64,000 bases of DNA from Archegozetes longisetosus (lineage: Eukaryota; Arthropoda; Arachnida; Sarcoptiformes; Trhypochthoniidae). The translations under genes and the position numbers were made by a program. The stretch covers positions 8,625,129-8,689,128 of the forward strand of contig JAEMBT020000007.1 in the NCBI GenBank assembly GCA_018873245.2, given 5' to 3'. This document shows positions 38,498 through 51,134 of the stretch, one piece after another. The first letter of the stretch is position 1. Each line of letters begins with the position of its first letter. Under the pieces are notes generated by a model that searched no databases, was not told the origin of the DNA, and saw only the letters and a program-made list of their open reading frames with translations.

Positions 38498-38564
38498 TGA
38501 CTGAATAAAATAAAGGCATATCTCTAATCGGAATTGGGTGAGAGATGTGACTTTATGGCAGTCT
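38498..38564 (+). mobile_element. Foldback repeat family, copy 2
   Basis: Arms GACTGAATAAAATAAAGGCA...ATCTCTAAT and GTGAGAGATGTGACTTTATG...CAGTC form an imperfect inverted repeat of the same type as 42145-42207. Confidence 0.65.
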
Positions 38565-39271
38565 AAAGGCGATATAATTTGATTGCTCTCCAAAATTAAA
38601 GGCACTACTCCTATAAGACTGAAAAGTTTAAGAGATATATCGATCAAATTATACCCTTATCATTGAGACAAATTTTAACTGAATATAATCAAAATTGAAG
38701 TTTCCAACATTGAAAAGTTAAAAACACAATAAATCGTGTCATCTCTAGATTTGATTTTTTATTTGGGTACTAACCACAGACGGGATAACTGAAAGAAAAA
38801 AATTCATAATAAGTGATAATAATATAAAAATTTGATTTGATTTAAGTTAGCTATCATTAATTGGTGAATGATTTTAGTGAATATAATTTGATTAATATAA
38901 TCAATATGAAATGATCATGATGAAAAAGATGATTTATTGAAACTATTATTAAATGTTGCATATTAAGCTTTGAGCAAACATTTGCAGGTTTAATGCATTT
39001 ATCAGTTAACTTATCATTAATAGAATGATTTGTTGAACCATTTTCTCAAAGACGAATAAATTATTAAACAATTGCATAAAGATTTCAATGTGTATTATCA
39101 TTAGAACATCGTTACGAAAGTTTGCGCTCTTGTTCAAAGAAAGGTGATTAATAATGTTAAGTTTTCTGGAGATAAAAACAATACCAATGAATATAAACAA
39201 TGCAATATTTGACTATTGTTTGCATATAACTCAAAGCATTATGACTGATTTGGTGAACGTGACCTCTAGAT

Positions 39272-39352
39272 TGTTGTGGTTATGCTGCAATCTTTGTGGT
39301 TATACTGCAATCTTTGTGGTTACGCCACAATCTTTGTGGTTATGCCACAATT
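39272..39352 (+). repeat. 20-bp array of Runx-type sites, 4 copies
   Basis: Unit close to TTTGTGGTTATGCTGCAATC. TGTGGTTA, the Runx-family consensus core, occurs at 39275, 39295, 39315 and 39335, exactly 20 bp apart. In the last two units GCCACAA makes a TTGTGG/CCACAA inverted repeat. Confidence 0.92.
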
Positions 39353-42144
39353 TTATTACCAAAAACAAACATAAAACTCATTCTAAACATAAATTACTTG
39401 AACTACCATTAAAACTATTATTAATTAATTTAAGTATTCAGTAGGAAAATTAAGACTATTAAAATGCATTAAATTCAAGTTCCTCAACAATGTTCAGTTG
39501 TTTTACTGCAAATTTTAAATTCAAGTCTTCGAGGAAATGAAGTTCAAGTTCGCCACTCAGCGTGAAAACTAATTACTTTGAAACTTAATTCTGAATATAT
39601 GATTAACGATTAATGAGAAAACTAACGTACGAAATCTTAGCGTTAAGTCATTGAATCGAGCAATTAATTAGCGTAAAACTGTCATGGCCTCAAAGTTTTG
39701 TTTGGTTTAAATGAAAATGTTTTTAAGTTTCAACTTTCAAATACTAATAAAAGTTACGATCAAATAAATTGTAGAACAAAATATCCAAACGATTGATTGA
39801 TCTTAAAAATTAAAATAAATACATAAAACATTAATACGAATCGATATTTATTTTTAACAAATAGTTTTATGCGCAAAAATTATTGAGTGTGACGGACGGT
39901 TAGAATAGCTTAGTTTCACGTGAATGTATTTCACGGGATTTTGAAAAATTGTTATATTACGTGACAGAACAGGAAAGTCTAAGGGAATTACATATCTTAT
40001 TCAATAACTTTCGAACAATTCATTGACAAAATTATTTATAACCTTAAAAACTTTCTCAAACCTCTACTCGTTTAGTAAAATCATTGATTAGACACAATTA
40101 ATAAGTGTAATAACTAAATACAAGCCCCGAAATATTTGCAAACTATTATAGTTTTTGTTATCTAATTACTTAACAACAGTGTCTCTGAACTATTTTATTT
40201 GCAACTTATGATGTCCTTCGTTAGTTCTATGATATCGTTCATCTCTAAAATTAATTTTAATGACTTTTTCGAACTCATTCTCGAATATTTGAAGTTCAAT
40301 CAACAACAATTTCAAAGCTAATGAATACTATTTTCTCATGTTGAAGGAGTCTCAGCTGAGGCGCTAAAATTAATATCTAAAGAAGACTGAAACAAATTCA
40401 AGGCTAGTGTAGTGTTGACTGAGACTTAATTGTTTTTTAATTTGACTGTTAACGCAAACACAACATAGTTGGAGAGAATCTTACGCAAAGATAATATGGT
40501 TGTGCATAAGTTTACGCAAAAAACAATATAGTTGTACGGAATCTTATGCAAAAACAACATACTCATATAGATTGTTACGCAAAAACAATATACTTGTATA
40601 GAATCTTATGCAATGACCTTCAACTAATTGACAAAAATTCACTAAGTGCAAAATAATTTTCAATAATGAAGGGTAAACAAGATTTAATAATTACTTTTAC
40701 ATAAATTGAAGCAAATTCTTGACAAATGAAGGTTACGTATAAACTTGACTGATCGGTGAAAAAAATCAAGTTTTCATTTCTCAACTTAATTATACATTGC
40801 ACACTGAATTGCAATTATTGCAAATTATTTTTATAACAAAATTTTTGCGCATATCATTAAACTTTAACTTTTCCTAATAAATTAGTTTTTTCTAAGCATA
40901 AAATCACTCTAAAGTTTGTATTTTCCAATCATAATCCAAGTCTAAACTAAGTTTTTAAAGCACAAACTCAGCCTAAAGTCAGTATTTCTATTAAGAAAAA
41001 GTCTAAATCTGGTATTTTTTGTGATCACAATCCGAACGTAAAATTAAAATCTACCACAACTTATTATCTCATTAGGTTTTAAGCTTGAGTTGTAGTGTTG
41101 TACCAGTTGGTCACTAATGTGATTCAAATTACATGGTCTTAAAGAAAAATGATTTGTTTAAACAATAAAAACAACTTAAATATTCATAATTTAATAGGGA
41201 ATAAGTTGAGCTCCGAGTGGATCAAAGACTATGATTAGTGACCACAACTGCTTTATATGAGTTGCAAACAGCTTATAATTATGCAAATTGTTTTTCTAAG
41301 TTTCAATTTTAATCCAACTAAACTTCTGTTAAGTTGATTTTTGTTTAATTTCAATTTAATTGCATTTTCACTAATCAATAAAAACTTAAATTAATGAAAC
41401 TGATGATTAAATTGATTTGAAAGTTGGTGTCGGTGACGAAAGACTATTAATTTGTGAATTGAAAATGGTATTTGGAGAATTAATAAGTTAGTTAATAAGT
41501 TAGTTGAACTATTTTTTTATTAGAAATAGTAATTAAAGTATATATGAACTGGCAATAAGTCCAATATTAGTTGAAATGTTAATGGAAAAAATAGTGAAAT
41601 TATTCAACTTTCGACTTGTATTAAATGATGAGAAAATATATGGTCTGAACCTATAAATTATCAGTAATAATTAATTCTAAAAATAAAATTCATTCTGTCA
41701 GGTTTATTTGAAAAAAAGAAAGAAAACTTCTCAAGTAAAGTAGATTTAGATTCTAATAATACCCATTCATTTCAATTGGTATGAAGTCGGTGTGCATTGA
41801 ATCGGGAGCCGACAATTTTAATTTGTACGGCCTCTACTTTGCATACAAACTTATAATTACGATAGCAATACTTATTCTAATAAAACTTCGCAGCATTGAT
41901 AGACTGTTAAAAATATATCTGTAGCTTAGATAAAAGTGTTTTTTTTTCAACAAATTGCATTTTTCCTAAGAATTTCACAACCGGATAACACAACTCATTT
42001 GTAATAATTCTTTGATAATTCGTCAACTTATTTAATTTACGCGACAATTAAAGCGCACTTTAGAGTAATTAAGATTATCAGAACTATATTAAATAAAGTA
42101 AAAACTTTTCCACATTCATTCCTGATTTTCAACTTATGGTGGGG
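39353..42144. other. AT-rich noncoding DNA
   Basis: No gene recognised. It contains the array at 40450-40614 and a loosely repetitive stretch at about 40895-41050 (AGTCTAAA/TCTAAAGT strings with TCATAATCC). Confidence 0.55.
40450..40614. repeat. ~31-bp array (TTACGCAAAAACAATATA), 5 copies
   Basis: Copies start at about 40452, 40483, 40514, 40546 and 40577. Each has ACGCAAA or ATGCAAA, then AACA(A/C)TATA, then TTGTA and GAATCTTA in most copies. Confidence 0.9.
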
Positions 42145-42207
42145 TCAGCGCTATAAAGTGCTATCTCTAATTGAAACAGCATTAGAGATAGGACTTTGTG
42201 GCACTGG
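42145..42207 (+). mobile_element. Foldback repeat family, best-preserved copy (copy 3)
   Basis: Left arm 42145-42171 and right arm 42181-42207 face each other across a 9-base loop (TGAAACAGC). Of 27 opposed positions, 22 are Watson-Crick, 3 are G.U if transcribed, and 2 are mismatches (checked base by base). Five related copies lie at 33385, 38498, 46316, 46954 and 51135. The size and shape suggest a tiny MITE/foldback element; a transcribed copy would resemble a microRNA precursor. Confidence 0.75.
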
Positions 42208-43933
42208 CTGGACATTAGGAAGTTTTTTTTGGAAATGAGAGTTGAGCTAAAAAAAGGAGAGAAATTAAAATAATTGAACACAAGATTGAAAACACGAGTA
42301 GTAGTAATGCTATTACAAGTCGATTACACCTGCGATACGCATAATAGTCATGTAAAACAGCGACAAAAAATAATATAAATAATTTATGAGCTTAATATCA
42401 ATTAAAATGTGACATTAGATAATTCAGATATCAGTTGAATAGAAACAGAATTTGAGTAATAATTAAGCGGATGCCGCACACGAACGACTGTCATCGGGTT
42501 TATTATACAACGTTTTAGTTGTAGTTTTACAGAGGTTTTAGGGTGAGCTGGAGTGGCATATTTTCATTATTTATGTTTACATCGTTTGTAATTACGGACT
42601 TATTAAGGTCGCTGTACTTCCTTAGTTTCAAACGTGGGAATTGCATATTAGTAGCTCTTTTTATTCAACATGACTAGTCGAGTGAACTTCCCGAGATGAA
42701 TCATAAGCCGTAACACAAGCCAACCACACGATCAATGTTTCTAAAGCGACTACAACACATTCAGTAATTAATCAGTACAATCAGTACTAACGTTTTTTTG
42801 AGTAATGTTAGCCCAGTACCTGAACCGCCTCTCATTTGATCCATTGCTGTGTATATTACCAAAAATTTTCAAATTCATTCATTATTTGGGTGAAGAGCAA
42901 AACTATACCTCTAACTGTATTGTTTGTTATAATGAAACACCAGTCCACAGTCAAAGTGACAATAAAAACTATTGCCCTTCTCTTTCCTCCCTTTTATTTT
43001 ATGCTCTCTTTATGATTATCCTCGTACGCACGCATATAAAATAAAAGAAATGTGTGATCACTTCTCTACTAGCATTTATGCTTTTTTTTCTATGGGTCTT
43101 ACAGAGCGATTTCTCTGTTTTTCTCATAGTATTTGTGTGCGTTTTCATTTTCTGCGTTTTCTCCACGTTTTCCTATGCCTTATCTGTGCCTCTCGTATGC
43201 CTTTTTTGCTACTGCTTTTTACTTGCTTTCGCTGTAAGGCATTAAAAGGATTTTTAATTAAATTTTTAATATGGGAGAGAAGCTCACATTTTTACCGGTG
43301 TATAGTGTGAAAGTTGTGATTAATTTTTTTGAGCACGAATTTCTCTATTGATTTTCTTTTTTGCTTTATATTCCTCTTTATAAATATATGCATAAAAAAT
43401 GGAGACCTAGTAATTAGAGCTTTTTTGCAGAGGTATTCAGAGATGAGCTTAACTGTTAGGCGAAGCAGTCGTCAAATATATGGGATATATGGAAGGGTAA
43501 TCACAGCGAGATGTCTCAGCTAAACCTGACTCGCCCTGCAACCGATTTATACTACAATAGATCCACTCTCACCAATGTTTTATCATTTAGTTTCTCAATT
43601 TACTTGTGTCATACCTTTTCTCCTCCGCCCTGATATGAATATTGAGCTCATAATGAAATAGTCATTAACTGATACAACCTCTATGTCATGCATAAATCAA
43701 CTAACAATCTGTAATGATAATGAGTATCGTGTTATGTCAGATCACGCCGATATGTTATGCTTTGTCTGTAAAAGTTTGTCAGTACCTCTCAAACTGGTTG
43801 AAGACAATAGAGAGTAGCCAAAACCACCTGCGAGTCACTACATCCTTAATTTTAATTGCATATCATATTCGAAAATCAGTAAGACTAGTAATTAAATGCT
43901 ATAACTCTAGCAGATAAGACCAATCAATTAAAT

Positions 43934-43988
43934 TAGAATTGGATTCAATCAGAATCGGATTGAACCAGAATCGGATTGGACCAGAATC
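43934..43988. repeat. 19-bp array (AGAATCGGATTGAACC), 3 copies
   Basis: Three copies with small changes. Confidence 0.88.
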
Positions 43989-45054
43989 TCAGCCACAACA
44001 TAATACTTATGTTTTGCTCAGTCTGTTGATTAGACATAAAAATGAGAAATGCTACGAAAAAATGGCTCAAAGCTTATCCAAAGTTAATTTTGGTTAATTA
44101 GTCAATTTGATTTGCTTTCCTTTTCCTTTCATATAATCGGCTTAAGTGTTAGTTCTATGATTTCCTTAGCTCTAAAACATTGGTAAAGTTAGCATAAATG
44201 GGATTAATTAGCAGTGACTACATTTAGTCGTGAATCGGATATGATATAATTGGATTGAAATTGATTAAATCATACATTTGAAAGTTGTATTAAAATTGGT
44301 TATAGATTATGAGTTTAAGTGAAAGACGCTGTTTGTTAAGTGGTATGAAAACTAGGCTTAAAAAACTAGACTTAAAATCGTGCGCATAACACAACTGAAA
44401 CTCGCACAACCAAAAACATTAATCAAATTTACTCAACTGAATGGGCAGAAGAGTATTAAACTGATAAACTTTTTCAATTTGATAGTCAAATCAAATGATC
44501 AAATCTCGGAAATGCAATATTTAATTCCTTAAACCTCAATATATCTTCTAAGAAGTAGAACTTTAGGAATAAAAGTCGAGAAATAAAACTTAAGAAAATA
44601 CTTTAATTGCGCTTTTTATTGGCATTCAGTCAACCGTTAGTAATATTCCGGATTCTGTTTCTTAAACCAAAAAATTCTTATCAAATAAAACAATTAAATT
44701 TCTAAAATTAAGATCAAAATCTCAAATTAGAAAAGAGAAGCAAAATAATTATAAAGTTAAGTGAAGCGCAAACTCAAAAGTAGTTTTAATGAATCAAATG
44801 GATTATTGATAAAAGCAAAATAGAAGAGAAATCTTAGAAAAAGTTCAATAGAGAGAAGGGCAAAAAGTGTGGATATAGTGAAAAGAAAGCCAACAGTGAA
44901 CATAATGAATATGATGAAAAGCGGTGATTATATTATTGTTACCTCAATATAAAACTTGAAGTCCTTGTCAGGTAGTCGTCATTATTAAATGAGCGCTCAT
45001 TTGCAATTAGAAAACTTAACAAAATATCCCTACCAACAACTTATTCACAGTCTG

Positions 45055-45080
45055 GAGAGAGAGAGAGAGAGAGAGAGAGA
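45055..45080. repeat. (GA)13 microsatellite
   Basis: Perfect GA run. Confidence 0.95.
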
Positions 45081-46315
45081 TGAGGAAAATTATTGAAAAA
45101 GCGACACATATAATATTGAGGCAAGTTATATAGCTAACTATTTTGTTGAAGCAAGATAATTGTTTAGCAAACAGTTACATTATGACCGTAAGGATAGATT
45201 AGAAAGTATCATACGTATAATATACAACAACAGGATCATTAAGAAGTGATATAATTAGAAGAGAACTAGTAATGTATAAATGCATTAACAAAGTTATAGA
45301 TAGATCATTAAGTTTATAAGAAATCTAAGCATCAGCACTGATAATCTATTATACCTTTAAAATGATTATAACGACAGAAGACACTAATACATTAGGGAAG
45401 AAAACGTTGCGTCACATTACAGGAAAAATAATTATGAATATTTCCTTCCCTTTGCATTGTTAATGACGGAGAGAATTGAACAATTCATTAGAAATGTTAG
45501 GCTCCAACTAATCACATTTAGAAGTACTAATGCTCTATTGGAGGCAACGGCAAGAAAAAACAATTTACCAAAATTCTAATTAATAACTACCAATTTACTC
45601 TAAGCACTAAGCATCAAATATGAATAATACCCAAATTTTCTAAATTTTAATCAAGCTAAATGTTCTTTATTTTATTGATTGTTTTTGGTTTAACTTCTCG
45701 TATGCCTCGTCTCATTTGCAAGTGCTTCAAACGCATCGTTTATCTGTATGTTAGCAATAGGGGAGAGCACATAACTGCAATTGCACAAAATGAGAGACGA
45801 GCTTGATTGATATGTTGTAATCTACACAAATTTGTATTGTTTTTTTCCAAACTCTAATTTAACTTTATATTGCTTTACTCCCCTATTCTCTACTAACTCT
45901 AACACTCTGTCTCTCTAATACAGAATAATTCAAGGAATGAGTCAAAAGATGTGCAAAAATTGAATAAGGAATAAGTGAAGAGAAAACTTAATGTTCAAAC
46001 TTATATAGTTTTATATGTGAGATATGTGAGTATAGATTATGAGTTTTGCTGAAATGAAGGTTTTTCAGTGTAATGTATTTAGTGTTATACTCAATAAATG
46101 ATGAATCCAGTGAAAAACACCCACTGCTCACGATTATACGCAAACCTTAGCGCCAGTAGCACTAGTTCTCAACAATCTTGTTAGTACAACTTCTGTCGCG
46201 TGTTAACTAATTAATCTGCTCTCTCGCACTTCTACAATAAATTGGATATACTGGGCTTAACTGGGTAAAAATCTGAGAGGTGTCAACTTTTCCTATTAAA
46301 TAAGCGAGTTTGGCC

Positions 46316-46380
46316 GATCACTGCCACAGAGCCCTATCTCCAATTGAAATAGCGTCAGAGATACTACTTTGTAGCAGTCA
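46316..46380 (+). mobile_element. Foldback repeat family, copy 4
   Basis: GATCACTGCCACAGAGCC, then CTATCTCCAATTGAAATAGC, then TCAGAGATACTACTTTGTAG and CAGTCAC. Same order and orientation as 42145-42207, with more mismatches between the arms. Confidence 0.7.
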
Positions 46381-46953
46381 CACCACCATGTGTATACATG
46401 TATATATATTAATACATATAAGCTGAAAACAAGCAGCAGATTAGCAGACAACCCGTTCTATTAATATAGTTATATCGCGTGTCAGACTAAATGAAAGGAT
46501 GAAAATTAGAAAAAAAATAATGTAATATACACTGTATATGAGAACAAGCATACAATGTAGTAATTATTGCAAAACATAGCAGTGTTTCTCACAATATTTC
46601 TGTATTAGAGTGCAGTATCGAGTGGTTTAATGTATATTCAGTAGTGGTATAATATATTACAATATGTTAGAATGACATTATTGTTGTAATTACAGTGCCT
46701 TACAGGTCGCCTTTTAATTGAGACCCTGTTTTGTTTTGGCAACCAAACTAATGCATATGTAAACACTTTCAGTATAATTAAAACATCTGCTCATTTTCAC
46801 ATGTTTCTCCTTTGCCATTGAAGTGAATGCACAAGTTATTGCTCAAAAGACTAAAAGACAAAAAGCGATTATTATTGGCATCGTTTGTTCATTAAAGACT
46901 AACTACTAACCAATTTCTCTCAACTATCCATTTGCATGCAGTCGAAGTGGTAG
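46381..46953. other. Noncoding AT-rich spacer
   Basis: No feature recognised between two foldback copies. Confidence 0.6.
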
Positions 46954-47019
46954 AGTCAGTACTATTAAGGGCTATCTGTAATACTATTTCAATTAGAAAT
47001 AACTGTTTATAGCACTGAT
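46954..47019 (-). mobile_element. Foldback repeat family, copy 5 (inverted)
   Basis: Reads as the reverse complement of copies 3 and 4: TCAGTACTATTAAGGGCTAT, then ATTTCAATTAGAAATA, then TTTATAGCACTGATC. Lies about 575 bp from copy 4 in the opposite orientation. Confidence 0.68.
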
Positions 47020-47570
47020 CCAACGAAATGCAACATAACTTTTATTAAGAGTTAGTGTGCGCACCAAAAGAGAATCAATGCCAATGAGTTAGTCTTACAA
47101 TTCGTCAGTAGAACTAACATTTAGTTTAGTGATGATCAGTATTGAGCTCTTAAGAGGCAAAAGCGCATAATTTGTGCTGCATTTACTAATTGTCTTATAT
47201 TGTCTAATGGAAGAAGAAGATGATAATGGGCTCAATGTTGGGTAGAGTTGAATTAAGTGAAAAAGTGCAGTGAAAGGGTGGCGGCTATACTGCACAACTA
47301 GGTTTTATGGGGGTAAACAAACTGATGCAAAATTCGGTATAACAGGGGGTATACTAACTTAGGGTATATACTCAGCACTACTAACTTTTATGTTATTTTT
47401 TATTAGGTTTTTCCACTCAAATGAAGTCCCTCAGGAGCAAAATGGCAAATGAAAGCCGATTACCGAAGGGAATCGTAATAATTTTAAGGAATATATAAAA
47501 ATTACACCAGGCTTTGAAGCAAAAACTTTAAAACAGCTAAAAACAGCTAAGAGAAACTTACACTACTATT

Positions 47571-47660
47571 AGAGCCTCAGAGCCTGAGAGAGAGAGCCTG
47601 AAAGAGCCTGAAAGAGCCTGATAGAGTCTCATAGAAACTCATAGAACTTTATACAGCCTC
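47571..47660. repeat. AGAGCCTGAA array
   Basis: About nine 10-bp units; the right-hand units become ATAGAAACTC. Confidence 0.88.
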
Positions 47661-47971
47661 GCACACAGAACATGCACTTGAATGCACATCACAGTAGCCC
47701 AGCGTAAGAGCGATGAGCAAGAGGATCAACACAAGCTATACTACCATAAGGGCGGATGCAATCATCGGTACCTTTAGTTTTACAGTCATTTTCTCATTTA
47801 AGTTGATATCACTCCAACCCCTCCATTGATTATAATGGATCTGTTCCACGAAACCCACGGAGATTTTTTAGACTGAAAAAAAATCGAAAACTGCATATAC
47901 AGCTCACTAACGCGTGTTAATTCTTTCAGCGTATTTATACAATACCGATGTGTGCGCGTCTGCAACGGCAA

Positions 47972-48008
47972 GGGCAGAGGGGGCGGAGGGGGCAGAAGGG
48001 CAGAGGGG
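47972..48008 (+). repeat. G-rich array with quadruplex pattern
   Basis: Five runs of three to five G separated by 3-5 bases (GGGCAGAGGGGGCGGAGGGG and on). It fits the G3+N1-7 pattern and stands out sharply in AT-rich DNA. Confidence 0.85.
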
Positions 48009-48997
48009 CAGATTCTGATAGTTTCTCATCATCACACGCTAAAGCTTCCAATCAACAGACCGAACGCACAATATCGGCCATCAGCTCATCAAACTCAAAG
48101 CTCAAAATCAATTAATCAACTCAAGGCAATCTCGAGCATCTACTCTTTCCCTATCCATCCAATCATTTCAAATCAGACTTTATTTGTTTACTTAAATACA
48201 TTTCAATTAATTATCAATTACTAGTGTCAGCATTAGATTTTGCATGTTATCTATTGTCAGATTTTTATCAAAAACTCTTGAGCATAATTTCAAATTTCCT
48301 TAAGATATATGCGTTTTATGCGCATATTTCAAGTGTTATTGTTTTTTTGCGCAAAGAAAGTAGGGAGAGAAGGATAGTTTTGATAATTTTTTATTATTAA
48401 TATAGCGTATAAAGTTGGCCTTTACAAAGTTAAATCCCTTATAATCACATTTAGGTATGGGTACGTACAGCAGTGCTAACGGGTAAAGAGACACTTCAGA
48501 CTACACTGCAATAATTCAACTGTATATAAATGCTGGGGAGAACACTAACTTATATTACTATAAAAAATGATCTAGCTTCTCTCTTTACTAACAGCGGATG
48601 CAAATTCAACTCTAACAACTTCTTCTGAGTGCCTAATTCTTCAACATTATTCACCAGTTATTAGCCTTAGGCTCAGAGTTGACAATAATCCTGATGAAAA
48701 TTCAATAACAAATTAAAAAATTTCAAAATAAAGTCGGAGAAGAAAAATCTAAAGGAGAAAACTTAGTGGAAAATAAATGCTAACTAAGTTATACGAGAAA
48801 TAAAAATTAAACTGGAATTTCAATGTTTGTTCGCTTTTTTGTCACACAATAGATGATTGAGAAAAAGTTAGCAAAGAAGTTAGTCAGAATAAAGACTAGT
48901 TGTAACTTAGTTTAACAAAAGACATCTATTCTTTAGGATTTACTCATTTAAATATTGATGAGCCTCATTTGCGACTTCATATAAAAAACATTCAACA

Positions 48998-49220
48998 ATA
49001 CTCTAAATACCAACGCTCTAAACACCAGACTCTAAATACCAGAACTCTGTCAGAGTCTTCTAACACATCCGATTCCATACGTTTTATTGTAACAATTCAA
49101 ACAAATCAAAGTAAAAAATTCAACTAAACTCTAAATACTAGGCTCTGTCAGCGCTTTGGAAGACATGCGATGCCATGCGTTTTAGTGGAACAATTGAAAG
49201 AAAGTTGAGTAAAAAATGAA
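48998..49220. repeat. ~100-bp tandem duplication with short lead-in repeats
   Basis: Copy A (about 49030-49127) and copy B (about 49129-49220) share CTCTAAATAC, CTCTGTCAG, the pair CGATTCCATACGTTTTA / CGATGCCATGCGTTTTA, AACAATT and AGTAAAAAAT. Two to three 15-bp CTCTAAATACCAG units precede copy A. Confidence 0.8.
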
Positions 49221-50994
49221 ACAGTCGACCGGTAATCAATAAAAAAACATCAGAATTAGTTGCAAAGTATAAAACTGGTGAAGAGAACAGCATCAAAACT
49301 TTCTATTAGAGCATTTCTCAAATGTTTAGCTGATTAGAAAAGTTGAATTTAATGGCGATCTTTTATTTTTTGCAGATGAGGCAGAATATTGAAAAAAAAA
49401 GTAAAAAATAGAGACTATAAAAGCGGTGATTATTTTTAGTGCTATCGCATTGCAAAGCACTTAATTAAGAGAATGGCGGGGAGAGAGAGAGAGAACAAAA
49501 AAGTGAAGGTCTGGAGATTATTATAATATATAATATATCTATAAGTTTAACGCATTCACTCCTAACGCCCCATTCTGTAAGCTTGGCTAAAGTTTCGACT
49601 TAAAGCCTAAATAATTAATCTTTATTATCAAAGAAAATGATAATAGGGTTGATATGTGCATCGGGCGAATAGTGTGAGGGAATATGGTTTTAGTTTTTCT
49701 TCTTTAAAATCCCGGCAATTAAACCCAATATTAGGTAAGATAGCGCTCGAAAAGTCTGGACTGTAAATTCAGTAGTAATCCTATTTTATTAATGATAGCA
49801 ATTGTAATTTGCATCTGTATTATCGGTCCTGCTTCTAGACGGTGTCTACAAAAGCCGTATCGTTTTTGACTCCACATTTTAGCCAAATCAGTGCAGACTT
49901 CTTTTGATCAAACATTGTAAGCAGAAGACGTGGCAAATCAAACTAAATGATAAGTTCTAACAACAGAAATGATTGATTTGGATTTGATCGGGCAATTAAA
50001 AAGTTATTAAAGTATATAAAGGAATGGTGTTTTGGAGACACCGTTTACTTGAAGAATGAATGTCATGTACTGTGAATGCAGTTTAAAGTGAAGTTTTACG
50101 ATGGGGGGATCTTTTATTTAAAAGATCTAACACGAGAAAGTTCACTTCATATCGGTTTGTTTGCGCTTATTTCGCCCTAAAGGGCTTAACACAGCCTTTT
50201 CACTAATAAAGATTGATCGCCAATTGTAGGAACAACTTCTTCTGCAATCACTGCATGCACTCGATTAAAAAATTAAGCAAATCTAAACTCTCGCACCACT
50301 CCATCCCACTCTTGCCTACTATTGACTAAATTGACTAAAGACAACTATTTCAATCAAATATTGCTCTGTTTGTCTAAGTAATGACATTTCACGAATTTTT
50401 AATGCAATTTCTCAATAATTCAACTTGAAATCTAAAGCTTTTAGAAAAGACTTTGTCGAGACTCGACGCGTGGCCAATATTAATATTGATCAATAGTTAA
50501 GTAATAGAAGGAAAGAGTAGCAGAAAAGATTTGAGAGTTAGAGTTAGAAGTGGTACAGCGTTAGGCGACAATCAGTCATTGATTCGGAGTCATGTTAGAG
50601 CGAGTGTGATAATCCCCTTTCGCAATTTGATTTGTTCCCTGCGAGTGTAAGGGTATACAAGTTTTTTATCCATGCATAACATATTTTTTCTTTCTTTCCT
50701 AGACACTAACCAATACAAATGAGAGCGTCCCTTAACCAAATTCAATAGAGGGTCATATGAGCTGCACATCTCACGCCATTTACCAAATTCAAAAGCCGAC
50801 GAAACTTTGAATACATTAACGGACGTCAGACATAAGCGATATCGGATTGGAAACAGTCAAATAACAAAACAAAAAACGAAACAAGCAGACATCATTTAAA
50901 AACTAGAAATCGCTTTTGTTTTCAAAGGGTCTATAATTTGGCAGAGAGTGATGTGTTGTTGTAATTTCCGTTACAAATTATAACCAATTAGAAG
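49221..50994. other. Noncoding AT-rich DNA
   Basis: No gene recognised. A short GA run lies at 49481-49493, and CpGs are locally denser at about 50795-50850 without supporting structure. Confidence 0.55.
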
Positions 50995-51027
50995 AGAAGG
51001 AGAGTGAGTGAGAGTGAGTGAGTGAGT

Positions 51028-51066
<39 letters not shown>
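50995..51066. repeat. (GAGT)n/(GA)n compound microsatellite
   Basis: GAGTGAGT units pass into a perfect GA run at about 51032-51066. Confidence 0.93.
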
Positions 51067-51068
<2 letters not shown>

Positions 51069-51134
51069 GTGATCTACACAATGCCTGCACAAAACATTCT
51101 GCGTAAAACTTAAGCATATTTCTAGATGATTTGG

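Larger units (their letters stand above)
42208..46315. other. Noncoding DNA, pyrimidine-rich at 42970-43250
   Basis: No gene recognised. 42970-43250 (plus) is T/C-rich and leaves overlapping open frames in two phases with hydrophobic Phe/Leu/Cys-rich peptides, as expected of a pyrimidine tract. A 19-bp array lies at 43934-43988. Confidence 0.55.

Noticed and set aside
42972-43310. 112-codon hydrophobic plus-strand frame that looks like a membrane protein
   Set aside because: A T/C-rich tract gives hydrophobic peptides in two overlapping frames; no conserved motif.
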